This document shows, one piece after another, positions 1 through 8,920 of a DNA stretch of 58,598 bases; within the stretch, counting starts at the first letter, position 1, and each line of letters begins with the position of its first letter. The stretch is from Legionellales bacterium (GTDB taxonomy: Bacteria > Pseudomonadota > Gammaproteobacteria > Berkiellales > Berkiellaceae). The stretch lies in contig CANJMM010000006.1 of the NCBI GenBank assembly GCA_947475765.1, positions 1 to 58,598 of the forward strand, in the 5' to 3' direction. The notes beneath the pieces were generated by a model. That model worked only from the letters and a program-made list of their open reading frames with translations, ran no database searches and was not told the origin of the DNA. The position numbers were made by a program, and so were the translations under genes.

Positions 1-65
1 CGATTCATTAAATGGTAATAAGGGGTAGAGTCGTAATCTATTTGAGCTGCTCTTGCCGTGGTCAT
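1..65 (-). CDS. IS200-like / REP-associated (RAYT-type) transposase, N-terminus only, runs off the left edge
   Basis: Reading the minus strand from the ATG at 65 gives an open frame to the window edge that begins MTTARAAQIDYDSTPYYHLM and then N. This resembles the conserved N-terminus of a common gammaproteobacterial Y1 (HUH, tyrosine) transposase family related to RAYTs, in which a polar start leads into a TPYYHxxxR stretch. That is recognition from memory, not a search. A Shine-Dalgarno-like AGGGAA lies 5 nt upstream of the ATG. Only about 21 residues are visible, so neither the catalytic HUH motif nor the tyrosine can be checked, and the gene may be intact or broken beyond the edge. A 14-bp motif 72 bp upstream (137-150) recurs in the znu intergenic region. 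Confidence 0.55.
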   Translation of the reverse strand, partial: MTTARAAQIDYDSTPYYHLMN

Positions 66-136
66 TTAACTTCCCTGTTTATCGTTTTATAGACTTAAGT
101 AATACTACAATTTCCCTAATTTAAATGTCAACTTAT

Positions 137-150
137 TATGGCTGTCCTAT
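137..150. repeat. short dispersed repeat, core TATGGCTGTCC
   Basis: The 14-mer TATGGCTGTCCTAT lies between the left-edge transposase and waaA. It is identical to 44695-44708 and differs by one base from 44743-44756. Its position just upstream of an IS200/RAYT-like transposase suggests an end or target sequence of that element family; this is inference. The flanking sequence is TAT/CTAT-rich low-complexity DNA. Confidence 0.45.
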
Positions 151-179
151 ATCTATCTATATCTATATAAATATAAAAG

Positions 180-1493
180 TTAGGTGATGTGATGGGTCAC
201 AAAATCCATGAGTTTATTTAAAGCCCCTCGATTTTGATTTAGCACTGATTTGCCTGCTTGGCCCTTTTGCTCTCGGTATGCCTTATCTTTAAGCAGTAGG
301 TCAAGTTTTTGAGCTAAGTCCTCTGCATTATTCACAATTTCAGTGTGTTTTGCTTCAATTAATAAGCTACTAATGTGCATAAAATTATGTAAGCTGCTGC
401 CCGTTAATGCTGGCACCCCAAATAAAGCCGGTTCTAATAAATTATGCCCCCCAACAGGGACTAAACTGCCGCCAACAAAAGCCACATGGCTAACATAATA
501 CATCCATAACAACTCTCCCATCGTATCCCCTAAATAAATATCCACATTGGGATTATTCGAAGCCGTTGATGCTTCTTGGCTTTTTCGCTCTACGAACCAA
601 TCCCTTTCTAAACATAATTGAGCCACTTCATCAAAACGATTAGGATGTCTTGGCACTAATATCAGCAATAATTCTGGGTAATGTTTTTTAAGTGTTCGGA
701 ATGCAGCTAATACCATTATTTCTTCTTGAGCATGTGTGCTTGCCGCAATCCAAATAAGTCGATTAGAAAATTTTTGCCTAAGTTTTTTTGTTTTTTCTTC
801 AATATTTTCAGGTAACGATACATCAAATTTTAGATTACCCATATTTTTACTATATTCAGGCAATACGCCTAATGCTTGATAGCGACTTAAATCCGCTTCA
901 CTTTGCGCTAAAACAAATATATTGGTGAACAGCGGCTGTAACCATTGTTTTAACTTAAAATAAGACTGATAAGATCTAGGGGATAACCGGGCATTGACAA
1001 TAAAAATCGGTATTTTTTTCTGTATAGCCCTCCAAAATAAATTTGGCCAAATTTCAGTTTCCATAATCAAACAACATTGAGGCTTAAAATACGCCATAAA
1101 CCTATGGATAAAACTCGGCAAATCATAGGGTAAATACACATGAAGTATGGTTTTATCTCTCAACTGCGCCTGAAAAGTGTGCAACACTCTTTCTGATCCC
1201 GTGGGTGTCATCGTGGTAATTAAAATAACCTGTTTAGGAAAACGACTTTCTAGTTGCTTAATTAAAGGAATCGCCGCCAAGACTTCTCCTACCGAAACAG
1301 CATGAACCCAAAGCAAAGGGGATGAAAATAAAGGCTCCTTTTTAAAGCAACTTGAGTAACTTGCTACTCTTTCCCTCCAGCGATAACGATATCCTCTTAT
1401 TTTATGTCCTTTTAAGTAAAGCCTTAAAAAAACTAAAGGCAAAATTAAGTAACATAACCCCGTATATATCTGACGAAAAATCCAAAATTTCAC
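180..1493 (-). CDS. waaA: 3-deoxy-D-manno-octulosonic acid (Kdo) transferase WaaA
   Basis: Transfers Kdo from CMP-Kdo to lipid IVA at the inner face of the cytoplasmic membrane, the first step of LPS inner-core assembly. The protein has an N-terminal membrane anchor, then the GT30 signatures WVHAVSVGEV near residue 63, ETEIWPN in the middle, and GGHNLLEPALFG in the C-terminal nucleotide-sugar domain. Two in-frame GTG starts exist, at 1502 and 1493. I prefer 1493 (437 residues) because AGGTGG sits 5 nt upstream of it and its N-terminus fits the family better. The gene is divergent from the glycosyltransferase at 1622 across about 130 bp of very AT-rich DNA. It lies apart from the heptose operon at 5.5-13 kb, which would act on its product. 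Full length for the family. Confidence 0.95.
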   Translation of the reverse strand: MKFWIFRQIYTGLCYLILPLVFLRLYLKGHKIRGYRYRWRERVASYSSCFKKEPLFSSPLLWVHAVSVGEVLAAIPLIKQLESRFPKQVILITTMTPTGSERVLHTFQAQLRDKTILHVYLPYDLPSFIHRFMAYFKPQCCLIMETEIWPNLFWRAIQKKIPIFIVNARLSPRSYQSYFKLKQWLQPLFTNIFVLAQSEADLSRYQALGVLPEYSKNMGNLKFDVSLPENIEEKTKKLRQKFSNRLIWIAASTHAQEEIMVLAAFRTLKKHYPELLLILVPRHPNRFDEVAQLCLERDWFVERKSQEASTASNNPNVDIYLGDTMGELLWMYYVSHVAFVGGSLVPVGGHNLLEPALFGVPALTGSSLHNFMHISSLLIEAKHTEIVNNAEDLAQKLDLLLKDKAYREQKGQAGKSVLNQNRGALNKLMDFVTHHIT

Positions 1494-1621
1494 TAAAACC
1501 ACCTAAAAAAATATAAAAAATACAATAAAAAAATATAAAAAGATTATAAAACATTGAAAACAGATATAATATCTATTTTTATGGCATAGAAAAACATAAA
1601 GTTACTTAACTGGTGGTTATG

Positions 1622-2410
1622 ATGGTGATGCATCCTATTTCTCTCAGCGTACTCATTGTCACTTATAATGAAGCGCATAATATTGAAGCCTGCCTACAGT
1701 CTGTCCATTTTGCCACTGAAGTCATTATCCTCGACTCTGGTTCTACCGATAAAACCGTTGAAATGGCCAAACAATATACGCCCCATGTTTTTCATGCGGA
1801 TTGGCCAGGAGATGGTCCTCAAAAAAAACGGGCTTTTTCCTATGCCACACAACAATGGATTTTGGTTTTAGATGCAGATGAACGTGTCTCTCCTGAGCTT
1901 GCAACAGAATTGAGGCAACTGTGTGCGCCAAATACCGATGTGCATCTTAATGCTCAAAAAATAATAGCCGGTTATGATATTCCTTATCAATCTTATTATT
2001 TTGAGCATCCCATTAAATTTGGAGATTGGCGTGGCGAAAAACATCTACGATTATTTAATCGAGACTATGGTGAAATTAGTGATAATATTGTTCATTGCCA
2101 CATAAAGCTAAGCGGGCAAAAATCTAAAACAAAAGGAAAAATCATTCATCATCCTTTTAGAAGCCTTGATGCGTTAATTCATAAAATGAATGTCTATTCT
2201 ACTGAATCGGCCAAATATAAATTTTCTCACCATAAAAAAGCCAGTTTATTCACCGCTGTCACCCATGCTCTCTGGTGCTTTGTGAGAGGCTATATCTTAA
2301 AGCTAGGGTTTTTAGATGGTTCTTCAGGATTTATGTTGGCCTTATCTAATGCCCATGGAACGTATTACCGTTATTTAAAATTAAGGAGCATGCATTATGC
2401 TAAATCTTAA
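1622..2410 (+). CDS. LPS core glycosyltransferase, GT2 family (WaaE/KdtX-like)
   Basis: A GT2 family enzyme of the WaaE/KdtX type, which adds a hexose to the heptose of the LPS inner core. Visible motifs are VLIVTYNEAHNIE at the N-terminus, ILDSGSTDKT, the DxD-like LVLDADERV, and FGDWRGEKHLRLF, which is typical of this subgroup. Frame-consistent starts are GTG 1613, ATG 1619, ATG 1622 and ATG 1628. A GGTGG sequence at 1612-1616 best serves 1622, although homologs would also allow 1628. It is divergent from waaA and overlaps the next gene by 14 nt, so the two are probably cotranscribed. The donor sugar cannot be told from sequence. Placement next to waaA supports a role in core assembly. Confidence 0.85.
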   Translation: MVMHPISLSVLIVTYNEAHNIEACLQSVHFATEVIILDSGSTDKTVEMAKQYTPHVFHADWPGDGPQKKRAFSYATQQWILVLDADERVSPELATELRQLCAPNTDVHLNAQKIIAGYDIPYQSYYFEHPIKFGDWRGEKHLRLFNRDYGEISDNIVHCHIKLSGQKSKTKGKIIHHPFRSLDALIHKMNVYSTESAKYKFSHHKKASLFTAVTHALWCFVRGYILKLGFLDGSSGFMLALSNAHGTYYRYLKLRSMHYAKS

Positions 2411-3152
2411 TTTATTGGTTTTAATGTACCATAAAATTTTTGAACCCACCTCACCTGACTTTATCCTTAAATTTGAAGCACACTTACGTTATCTCACTCA
2501 AAATTTCCCCATTGTTTTACCTGGAGACAAACTCGATCCCTCCTGTCTTAACATTTGTTTAACTTTTGATGATGCTTACTATGATTTTTACAGTCATATT
2601 TATCCCCTGCTACAAACCTATCAAGCCAAAACCCTATTGGCTGTCCCTACAAAATACATCTTAGATACAACAGAAGTTTCTCCTGAAACGCGATTATCTG
2701 TTCCCTACCCAGCTGGAATGACCGATAACCTACATGCAAGCCATGTCCCTTTTTGCACTTGGGAAGAACTTAAGACCATGGCCAACAGCCCAAATGTAGC
2801 GCTGGCCTCTCATAGTCACTCTCATATACACCTTGCTAAAAAAATAAGCTGTCCTGCCGATTTTGAACGTGAAATTATTTTATCTAAGCATATTATTGAG
2901 CATAAAACACAAGCCCCAGTTCATAGCTTTATTTATCCTTATGGTAATTTTTCCAGAAATTTGGCTAAAAAAATTCACCAAATTTACCCCCATTCTTTTA
3001 GAATTGGCAGCGCCCTAAATCATACATGGCAAAATAGCTTACTATACCGCATAGATGCCACACCCTTTTGGTTAAACAACCGTTTTTTAAGCACTGCTGA
3101 ACAACATCGCTATAAAAAACAATATTACTGGAATCGGATAAGATTAAAATAA
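2397..3152 (+). CDS. polysaccharide deacetylase family protein (NodB homology)
   Basis: A 251-residue carbohydrate esterase family 4 type protein. The sequence shows VLMYHKI near residue 8, the catalytic/metal motif TFDDA at 56-60, the metal-binding His cluster SHSHSHIHL around 138-146, and YPYGN in the C-terminal half. Such enzymes remove acetyl or formyl groups from amino sugars. Next to LPS glycosyltransferases the likely substrate is a core or surface polysaccharide sugar, but that is inference. No signal peptide is evident, so action on a lipid-linked or cytoplasmic substrate is possible. AAGGAG lies 8 nt before the ATG, and the start overlaps the preceding gene by 14 nt. Confidence 0.85.
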   Translation: MLNLNLLVLMYHKIFEPTSPDFILKFEAHLRYLTQNFPIVLPGDKLDPSCLNICLTFDDAYYDFYSHIYPLLQTYQAKTLLAVPTKYILDTTEVSPETRLSVPYPAGMTDNLHASHVPFCTWEELKTMANSPNVALASHSHSHIHLAKKISCPADFEREIILSKHIIEHKTQAPVHSFIYPYGNFSRNLAKKIHQIYPHSFRIGSALNHTWQNSLLYRIDATPFWLNNRFLSTAEQHRYKKQYYWNRIRLK

Positions 3153-3162
3153 GGTTAAAATA

Positions 3163-4062
3163 ATGTTAAGCTACCTACATAAGTTTCATGCTGGCAACTT
3201 TGCTGATTTGCATAAACAATTCATACTCACAGAGATCTTAGGCTATTTACAAGATAAAAATAAACCTTTTAGCATGATAGATACCCATGGAGGAGAAGGC
3301 TATTATCCCTTTTCTTCTAAACTTGCCAAAAATTACCGCGAACTCCAGTCGGGTTTAGGTCCATTTTTTAATCAAATCAATGTATTAGCGCAACATGCTG
3401 AGTGCCCTAAATTAATCCAAGCTTATGGTGATTTATTAAAAAGCTGGAATCCTAATGCTGTCTTAGAAACGTTGCCTGGCTCACCATTGCTGTTATCTCA
3501 TTTTTTGCGCAAAGACAGTCACTTAGCCATATGTGAGAAACACCCTAGTGTCTTTTTTGCCCTAACGAATAATTTTTCAGCACTAAAATTAAAACTAAAT
3601 TCAAAAATAGCCTTATTAAATAGCGATGGCTATCAAACGCCTAAGGCACTTTTACCCCCTAAAGAAAAAAGAGGCCTTATTTTTATCGATCCCAGTTATG
3701 AAGAAAAATCAGAATATGAAAACATTGCCAAATGCCTGACTGAATCAATTAAAAGATTTTCTACTGGTATTTATGTTATTTGGTACCCTATTTTAAATAT
3801 GCGCGCTCGAGATGGTCTTGAATGGCTAATAAGGCAAATACTCAAACTGCCTATTCAATCTCTTTGGCAACAAGAATGGCTGTTAGAGCCTGGGCTCAAG
3901 CCAGAAACCTCTGGGTTTCATTCCCTTAAAGGCTCTGGATTATTATGTATTCATTTACCTTGGCAGGCTTCAGAACATCTTAACTTAACACTGAATTATC
4001 TAAACGCCCATCTTTTTCCAGGAAGGACATTAAAACAGACATGGCTAAAACAATCGGACTAA
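3163..4062 (+). CDS. rlmJ: 23S rRNA (adenine2030-N6)-methyltransferase RlmJ
   Basis: Methylates A2030 of 23S rRNA using S-adenosylmethionine. The N-terminus MLSYLHKFHAGNFADLHK is the RlmJ signature, followed by the SAM-binding MIDTHGGEGYY near residue 38. The catalytic N6-adenine methylase motif appears as DPSYE at 176-180 where most homologs have DPPYE, a conservative change. The length (299 residues) is slightly above the usual 280. The start is 10 nt after the deacetylase stop with AAGG just upstream. The 3' end overlaps the following barrel-protein gene by 22 nt, so 1622-4862 probably forms one transcript. Confidence 0.92.
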   Translation: MLSYLHKFHAGNFADLHKQFILTEILGYLQDKNKPFSMIDTHGGEGYYPFSSKLAKNYRELQSGLGPFFNQINVLAQHAECPKLIQAYGDLLKSWNPNAVLETLPGSPLLLSHFLRKDSHLAICEKHPSVFFALTNNFSALKLKLNSKIALLNSDGYQTPKALLPPKEKRGLIFIDPSYEEKSEYENIAKCLTESIKRFSTGIYVIWYPILNMRARDGLEWLIRQILKLPIQSLWQQEWLLEPGLKPETSGFHSLKGSGLLCIHLPWQASEHLNLTLNYLNAHLFPGRTLKQTWLKQSD

Positions 4063-4862
4063 TACTAACATTACTTTTACTTCCATCTCTGGTTTATGGC
4101 AAGAGCAAGAGCAACTTTAATTTCATTGCCTATGGTGAATATGGATTAGCACAAACCGCAGGGTTTAACCAAATTCCAAAAGGGGGTTCGCAAGAATCTT
4201 CTAGCTACAGACGACCCAATTTTAATGAGTTATCTATTCATCATGAGCTCTATCATACCCTTGGCTTGAGTGGAGAATATAAAACTTGGGAAATACAATA
4301 CAATCATTCTGCCATTCATTTAAACAAAAATGTCATGTTAAACACTGCTTTATTTTCACATGGACAACCTTTACCTTCAGACCGACTTTATCATTTTAAT
4401 ATTGCCCTCAATAAACATCAAATCCAATTAAAAAAACACTTTTCCAGTCTACCCAAAAATAATAATTTTCATTTTTCGCTTTTTAGTGCTATTGATTGGC
4501 TAGGATATCATTACCATTTTTATCCCTTAGAGGCAACCTTGCCGGAAGCCGCCCCTTCTTCTCGCCGAGAATTTATAAATACCACTTGTTCTTTTGGGTC
4601 AGAATTTCAATATCAATGGCACCCCTATACCTCTAGTGCTGTATATTTATCTACGTCTTTACCTTTTTTTCATTTACAAATTGCCGAAGCAAAATTCATA
4701 CAACGATTTCACTTCTTTCATCCGCCTATCTCTAAATTTAGGCCTTACATTGGAATAAGCTACTTAAAAACCGATCTTCAAGACAAACAAGGGCTAGCAA
4801 ATCACCTTCGTTTTAGTGCCAAACCCTATTTTTTTGCGGGAATCGCGTTTTTGATAAGTTAA
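4041..4862 (+). CDS. predicted outer-membrane beta-barrel protein of unknown function
   Basis: I do not recognise a named family. The protein (273 residues) begins with a clear Sec signal peptide, MAKTIGLILTLLLLPSLVYG, with likely cleavage after YG. The rest alternates polar and hydrophobic residues and is rich in Tyr, Phe and His. It ends in a strand finishing FFAGIAFLIS, as expected for a small beta-barrel, although the last residue is Ser rather than Phe. A His/Phe-rich patch (RFHFFHPPISKFRPYIGISY) precedes the last strands. It overlaps rlmJ by 22 nt, so its expression is probably coupled. A role in surface structure is plausible from its LPS neighbours but unproven. Confidence 0.7.
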   Translation: MAKTIGLILTLLLLPSLVYGKSKSNFNFIAYGEYGLAQTAGFNQIPKGGSQESSSYRRPNFNELSIHHELYHTLGLSGEYKTWEIQYNHSAIHLNKNVMLNTALFSHGQPLPSDRLYHFNIALNKHQIQLKKHFSSLPKNNNFHFSLFSAIDWLGYHYHFYPLEATLPEAAPSSRREFINTTCSFGSEFQYQWHPYTSSAVYLSTSLPFFHLQIAEAKFIQRFHFFHPPISKFRPYIGISYLKTDLQDKQGLANHLRFSAKPYFFAGIAFLIS

Positions 4863-5005
4863 TGAACCTGTTTATTCCCTCTGAAAATTAAAACAGTCTT
4901 TCTTTTTTAAATGCTTCCAGGTTATTATGAGCTTAGTAGCTCAGATTATATTAATGATAATCGTAGCAATAGCAGTAGCAGTAGCCGTAAGTAGGAGCCA
5001 TCATA

Positions 5006-5635
5006 ATGAGTTCAAGAATCATCACCGCTTTATTCAATCAAGAATGGGATAAAACAAAAGAGCTCATTCATTCTGCGAGTGTATTAGAAATTATGGCGAC
5101 GCTAGACAATGGATTGAGTGCACTACACATTGCGGTAAAATTTAATCAATTAGCGATTACGAGGGCCTTATTAATACGCGGAGCCAAAATCAATGCTTGC
5201 GCTCAAGATTTAATCTGCCACAATATGACCCCCTTACATTTCGCCGCACTATTGGGACATCAACATTGTGCACAGCTGTTACATGCCTGGGGTGCCGATC
5301 TCTCTCTCAAAAATAGTCAAGGGCAAACAGCTCACGATCTCGCTTTGCTGGGAGGTCATCATCAATTGGCCCAATCTTTAAAACCCACTGTCATCGATCC
5401 CCGTTTATTGAATATACTTGAAATTTCAAAAGTTCAGCGCAGCAATAATCCTTTTATCAAAGACATGATTTCAGTAAAATTATTAGAATTAGAAAATAGT
5501 ACCCCAGAATCTAAACAAGCAAGCCTCTCAATGAATCAAAAATCGAAACAAAGATCCATGCGTTCTTCTGGTTCAGGTGTCTCACATGGCAATGTCATTG
5601 CTTTCCCGGTGGCCTCATCTAAATTCAAATCATAA
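5006..5635 (+). CDS. ankyrin-repeat protein
   Basis: A 209-residue protein with two good ankyrin repeats and a third degenerate one in its first 130 residues. The repeat cores are GLSALHIAVKFNQLAITRALL, MTPLHFAALLGHQHCAQLLHAWGADL and QTAHDLALLGGHHQLAQSL, quoted here as separate short segments. No signal peptide or membrane segment is seen. The C-terminal 80 residues are Ser/Lys-rich and probably disordered. TAGGAG stands 8 nt before the ATG, and a short AGTAGC-type repeat lies just upstream of it. Ankyrin proteins are common type IV effectors in Legionella and Coxiella relatives, so secretion is possible but not shown. The last 100 nt are also covered by an opposing ORF (5536-5799). Confidence 0.8.
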   Translation: MSSRIITALFNQEWDKTKELIHSASVLEIMATLDNGLSALHIAVKFNQLAITRALLIRGAKINACAQDLICHNMTPLHFAALLGHQHCAQLLHAWGADLSLKNSQGQTAHDLALLGGHHQLAQSLKPTVIDPRLLNILEISKVQRSNNPFIKDMISVKLLELENSTPESKQASLSMNQKSKQRSMRSSGSGVSHGNVIAFPVASSKFKS

Positions 5636-5799
5636 ATAACATAAGGTTCAAGCTGAACGGCAATATGTCGATATAATTCCAGTTTGTTTTCTCCTGAAAA
5701 AGAAAAATTTCTTTGACCAATAATAAATTCTGCGGTATAAAGCTGCAACTGTGGCAAATAGCTTAAAGTCCCAAATAAATTTTTAAATTGTATTTTCAT
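5536..5799 (-). CDS. small hypothetical protein, translationally coupled to hldD
   Basis: An 87-residue ORF with no family I recognise. It is acidic ([12 protein letters not shown] at the C-terminus) and has no membrane segment. Its ATG lies inside the last codons of hldD (17-nt overlap), like the other junctions of this operon, which argues that it is translated. Against that, its last 100 nt run antisense through the end of the ankyrin gene, an unusually long convergent overlap. Either this ORF or the ankyrin C-terminus may be mis-called. Moderate-to-low confidence. Confidence 0.45.
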   Translation of the reverse strand: MKIQFKNLFGTLSYLPQLQLYTAEFIIGQRNFSFSGENKLELYRHIAVQLEPYVIYDLNLDEATGKAMTLPCETPEPEERMDLCFDF

Positions 5800-6739
5800 T
5801 TTGATTCAAATAATCTTTGACACCTTGTTCCACTGTTTTAAATTCACAGGTATATCCTACCGAGCGTAATAAAGAAATATCTGCTTGTGTATAACTTTGA
5901 TAATGGCCCTTGAGATGCTCAGGAAACGGGATGTATTCTAATAGGCCATTTTGAGAATACGAGATCACGGCATTCGCCACCTCATTAAATGTTTGACTGT
6001 TGCCTGTTCCTGCATTAAAAATACCGCTTACGCCAGGATTTTGCATCATAAACAAATTAATCGCCACCACATCTTCTACGTAAATAAAATCTCTTCTTTG
6101 CTCTCCATTGGCGTACCCCTCACAGCCTTCAAATAATTTAATTTTTCCTTTTGCTTTTATTTGCTGTGACAAATGATAGGCCACCGATGCCATGCTCCCT
6201 TTATGCTGTTCATTTGGGCCATATACATTAAAATAACGTAACCCCACTATTTGGCTACCTTTGTTTTTTAAGCTTCGAACATACTGATCGAATAATAATT
6301 TTGAGTACCCATAAACATTTAAAGGTCTTTCGTTTTCTGGTGATTCTTTAAAAATTTTACTGTTGCCATAAACCGCTGCAGAAGAAGCATACATAAAGGG
6401 GATGTGATGCGTTTGGGCAAAATCCAGCAATATTTTAGAATAGGTGAAATTATTTTCCATCATGTACTTTCCATCCCATTCAGTGGTGGTAGAACAAGCC
6501 CCTTGGTGAAAAATAGTGTCTATTTTATTTTTTAAATTATAGCCTAAGGGATCCCTTGTAATATAATTTAAAAATTCTTTTTTATCATAATAATCTTGAA
6601 TTTGACAATCGGCCAAATTCCTAAACTTAACCCCTTCTGTTAAATCATCTACGGCAATAATATCGGTTCGGCCCATTTTATTTAAGGCTTTCACTAAATT
6701 TGAACCAATAAATCCAAATGCCCCTGTCACCACAATCAT
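5783..6739 (-). CDS. hldD: ADP-L-glycero-D-manno-heptose 6-epimerase HldD
   Basis: Converts ADP-D-glycero-beta-D-manno-heptose to the L-glycero form, the final step in making the activated heptose used by WaaC and WaaF. It is an extended short-chain dehydrogenase/epimerase. The Rossmann motif TGAFGFIG occupies residues 5-12, SSAAVYG lies near 119, and the catalytic Tyr-xxx-Lys is Y143/K147 within NVYGYSK. The length of 318 residues is normal. Its ATG overlaps the hldE stop by 4 nt (ATGA) and its 3' end overlaps the small ORF 5536-5799, so it is part of the eight-gene LPS operon. Confidence 0.97.
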   Translation of the reverse strand: MIVVTGAFGFIGSNLVKALNKMGRTDIIAVDDLTEGVKFRNLADCQIQDYYDKKEFLNYITRDPLGYNLKNKIDTIFHQGACSTTTEWDGKYMMENNFTYSKILLDFAQTHHIPFMYASSAAVYGNSKIFKESPENERPLNVYGYSKLLFDQYVRSLKNKGSQIVGLRYFNVYGPNEQHKGSMASVAYHLSQQIKAKGKIKLFEGCEGYANGEQRRDFIYVEDVVAINLFMMQNPGVSGIFNAGTGNSQTFNEVANAVISYSQNGLLEYIPFPEHLKGHYQSYTQADISLLRSVGYTCEFKTVEQGVKDYLNQNENTI

Positions 6740-8160
6740 GATAAAACCTTTTCTTGAATTTGAGCAATACTGTTTGTTGTAGAAAAACCCTCAATAAAAT
6801 CGAGTATTTTAACTTCTCCCCCTTGCCTCAGTACCGATTCAGCACCGGCTATTTCTTGTATTTTATAATCCCCTCCTTTGACTAATACATCTGGAGAAAA
6901 TAAACCAATTAATCGCTCTGGTGTCTCTTCTTTAAACGCAACAACCCAATCAACCGACTTTAAGCCCAGTAACACTTTCATTCTGTGCTCCAGAGAATGG
7001 ATGGGTCTGCTTGGGCCTTTTAATCGCTTAATCGACTCATCTGAATTAACGGCTATCAATAAATAATGGCCCAGTTTTTTAGCTTGTTCTAAATAATGAA
7101 TATGACCCGGATGCAATAAATCAAAACAGCCATTCGTCATCACCACTCTCTTTCCTTGTTGTTTGGCCAGTTGTATTTTTTCTAGTGCTTCTTGCTCAGA
7201 TAATATATTATCTTCTAATTCACTGCCTTGGTTTTGTTGCCATAATCTTTCTAACTCATCTACTTCTATGGTCGAGGTCCCTAGCTTTCCGACCACAACA
7301 CCCGCTGCAATATTAGCGAGATTCACCGCCTCTTCCCAAGAAAATTGACAGGCTAATGCAGCCCCTAAAGTAGCAATCACCGTATCGCCCGCACCCGTAA
7401 TATCATATATTTCTCTGGCTTTGGCAGAAATATGCAAAACTTTTTGATGTTCCGACTGGAGCAAAGTCATCCCTTGCGCACCGCGGGTAATTAATAGGTT
7501 TTTGATGCCTATTGCTTGCATGAACGAAAAGCCCTGATATTCAAAATCTTTATCTGACAAGCAGCGCTGGCCCACCATTTTTTCAAATTCCGATCGATTA
7601 GGGGTCAAGCAATCTGCCTGCTGGTATGCTTCTAGGTTAAATCGCTTAGGGTCAACTATAACGATTTTACCTGCCAATTTTGCTTGTGCTATAAAGTACG
7701 CCATCTGATCAAGCGCCCCTTTATCATAATCTGATAAAATAACCACATCTGCCTTATCTAGATTCCGATGAAAATGTGTCCCTAAATTAATGTCTGTTGA
7801 TTTTTCTTCGAAATCGAGTCTCAGTAATTGTTGTTGACGACCAATGACTCGAAGTTTTGCAATCGTTGGCGCAGAAATAACTTGGCAATCTAGATGAATA
7901 TTACTTTCTTGTGCAAGCTCAGTGAAAATTTTAGCATTATCATCAGAACCTATGGCGCCAACCAATGTCACCTTGGCCCCTAAGGTGGCTATATTTTTGG
8001 CAACATTGGCAGCCCCGCCTAAACGATGTTCTGTTTTGTTAATTTTTACCACAGGAACAGGGGCTTCAGGAGAAATGCGGGAAGTATCGCCATACCAATA
8101 GCTATCTAGCATGATATCGCCTATCACCAATATATTTGCCTGATTAAAGTTTAATTTCAT
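6736..8160 (-). CDS. hldE: bifunctional D-glycero-beta-D-manno-heptose-7-phosphate kinase / heptose-1-phosphate adenylyltransferase HldE
   Basis: Carries out two steps of ADP-heptose synthesis. The N-terminal ribokinase-like domain (about 1-320) has [15 protein letters not shown] and the anion-hole motif DITGAGDTV. The C-terminal nucleotidyltransferase domain (about 340-474) has [16 protein letters not shown], which contains the HxGH motif. Both domains are complete in one 474-residue chain, as in E. coli. The start overlaps the upstream kinase-like gene by 17 nt and the stop overlaps hldD by 4 nt. Metabolites of this pathway (heptose-1,7-bisphosphate and ADP-heptose) are also ligands sensed by host ALPK1, which is established knowledge and not a claim about this organism. 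Confidence 0.97.
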   Translation of the reverse strand: MKLNFNQANILVIGDIMLDSYWYGDTSRISPEAPVPVVKINKTEHRLGGAANVAKNIATLGAKVTLVGAIGSDDNAKIFTELAQESNIHLDCQVISAPTIAKLRVIGRQQQLLRLDFEEKSTDINLGTHFHRNLDKADVVILSDYDKGALDQMAYFIAQAKLAGKIVIVDPKRFNLEAYQQADCLTPNRSEFEKMVGQRCLSDKDFEYQGFSFMQAIGIKNLLITRGAQGMTLLQSEHQKVLHISAKAREIYDITGAGDTVIATLGAALACQFSWEEAVNLANIAAGVVVGKLGTSTIEVDELERLWQQNQGSELEDNILSEQEALEKIQLAKQQGKRVVMTNGCFDLLHPGHIHYLEQAKKLGHYLLIAVNSDESIKRLKGPSRPIHSLEHRMKVLLGLKSVDWVVAFKEETPERLIGLFSPDVLVKGGDYKIQEIAGAESVLRQGGEVKILDFIEGFSTTNSIAQIQEKVLS

Positions 8161-8920
8161 ACTGCTTACTCTTTGTTTTTTGTTTATTATTTATTAGCGC
8201 GTGAAAAAAATAAAAAAACAATTCGCTGTTTTCTTGCTTTAAATAGCCGATGTTTTTTATAAACTTTTGCGCTTCTTTTTTTTCGAAATAGCCCCTCAGG
8301 AATCGACTGTCTTTCATGGCATCTAAATCCAACAAATATACTTTTGCTTTATCCTTTTCCACTATCATATTGCTTAAATTCAAATCCCGATGCCTGAATC
8401 CTAGCTCGCTTAATTTTTTAATTAAACAAATAATTTTATCTGCAATAGGTTGCCATTGTGGTTTTGCTGTGCAATTTTTAAAATAAGCCACTGCTTCAAC
8501 CCCTTCTATTTTAGTCATATAGACATAACTCGCATAACACAAGCCCAAGTATTTTTTCTTTACCAACAAAAGCACGTTAAATGCATCTATTTTATGGTGC
8601 TGCAGCCTATTAGAAAAATGCCAATTTCTTTCTGCTCTTGTAAGATAAAATAGCCTACGTATACTCGTGAACAGGCTTTTTGCATTGACTCGCTTAATAA
8701 TTAAATTTAATTCGCCTATTTTTGCCGATGCCACAGTGGTGGCCAAATCATTTTTTATCAGATTTTTTTTAACATAAAAATCAGGATCTTGACGGATCTG
8801 CTCAAGCATTTCGCTTATTTCTGCCGTTTTTTCTTTTTCAACAGCAAAAAAGTTAAGATTTAACCAAATTTCCAAACCAGGAAAATACCATTTTTGGGGG
8901 GGTAATATATCAACAGTCAT
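8144..8920 (-). CDS. LPS kinase-like protein of the WaaY/WaaP/InaA (kinase-fold) family
   Basis: The 258-residue protein has the core of a protein-kinase-like fold: GFRHRDLNLSNMIV around residue 175 (catalytic loop with HRD and the metal-binding Asn) and VYLLDLDAM about 14 residues later in place of DFG. This pattern is typical of the Kdo/heptose kinase family RfaY/WaaP/InaA that phosphorylates inner-core LPS sugars. The gene sits inside the heptose operon and overlaps both neighbours (11 nt upstream, 17 nt downstream), which supports inner-core heptose or Kdo as substrate. The N-terminal lobe is diverged, so the assignment to a particular sugar position is uncertain. Confidence 0.8.
   Translation of the reverse strand: MTVDILPPQKWYFPGLEIWLNLNFFAVEKEKTAEISEMLEQIRQDPDFYVKKNLIKNDLATTVASAKIGELNLIIKRVNAKSLFTSIRRLFYLTRAERNWHFSNRLQHHKIDAFNVLLLVKKKYLGLCYASYVYMTKIEGVEAVAYFKNCTAKPQWQPIADKIICLIKKLSELGFRHRDLNLSNMIVEKDKAKVYLLDLDAMKDSRFLRGYFEKKEAQKFIKNIGYLKQENSELFFYFFHALINNKQKTKSKQYEIKL

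Noticed and set aside
1503-1621. Divergent promoters in the waaA-glycosyltransferase gap
   Set aside because: A TATAAT at 1565 exists, but the sequence is so AT-rich that it is not distinguishable from chance and no -35 fits.
3163-4062. DPSYE in RlmJ as a broken active site
   Set aside because: The N6-methylase motif tolerates Ser at this position ((D/N)PP(Y/F) variants include DPSY), and the protein is otherwise normal.
4929-4942. GAGCT-AGCTC inverted repeat before the ankyrin gene
   Set aside because: Five-base arms are too short to call an operator or terminator.
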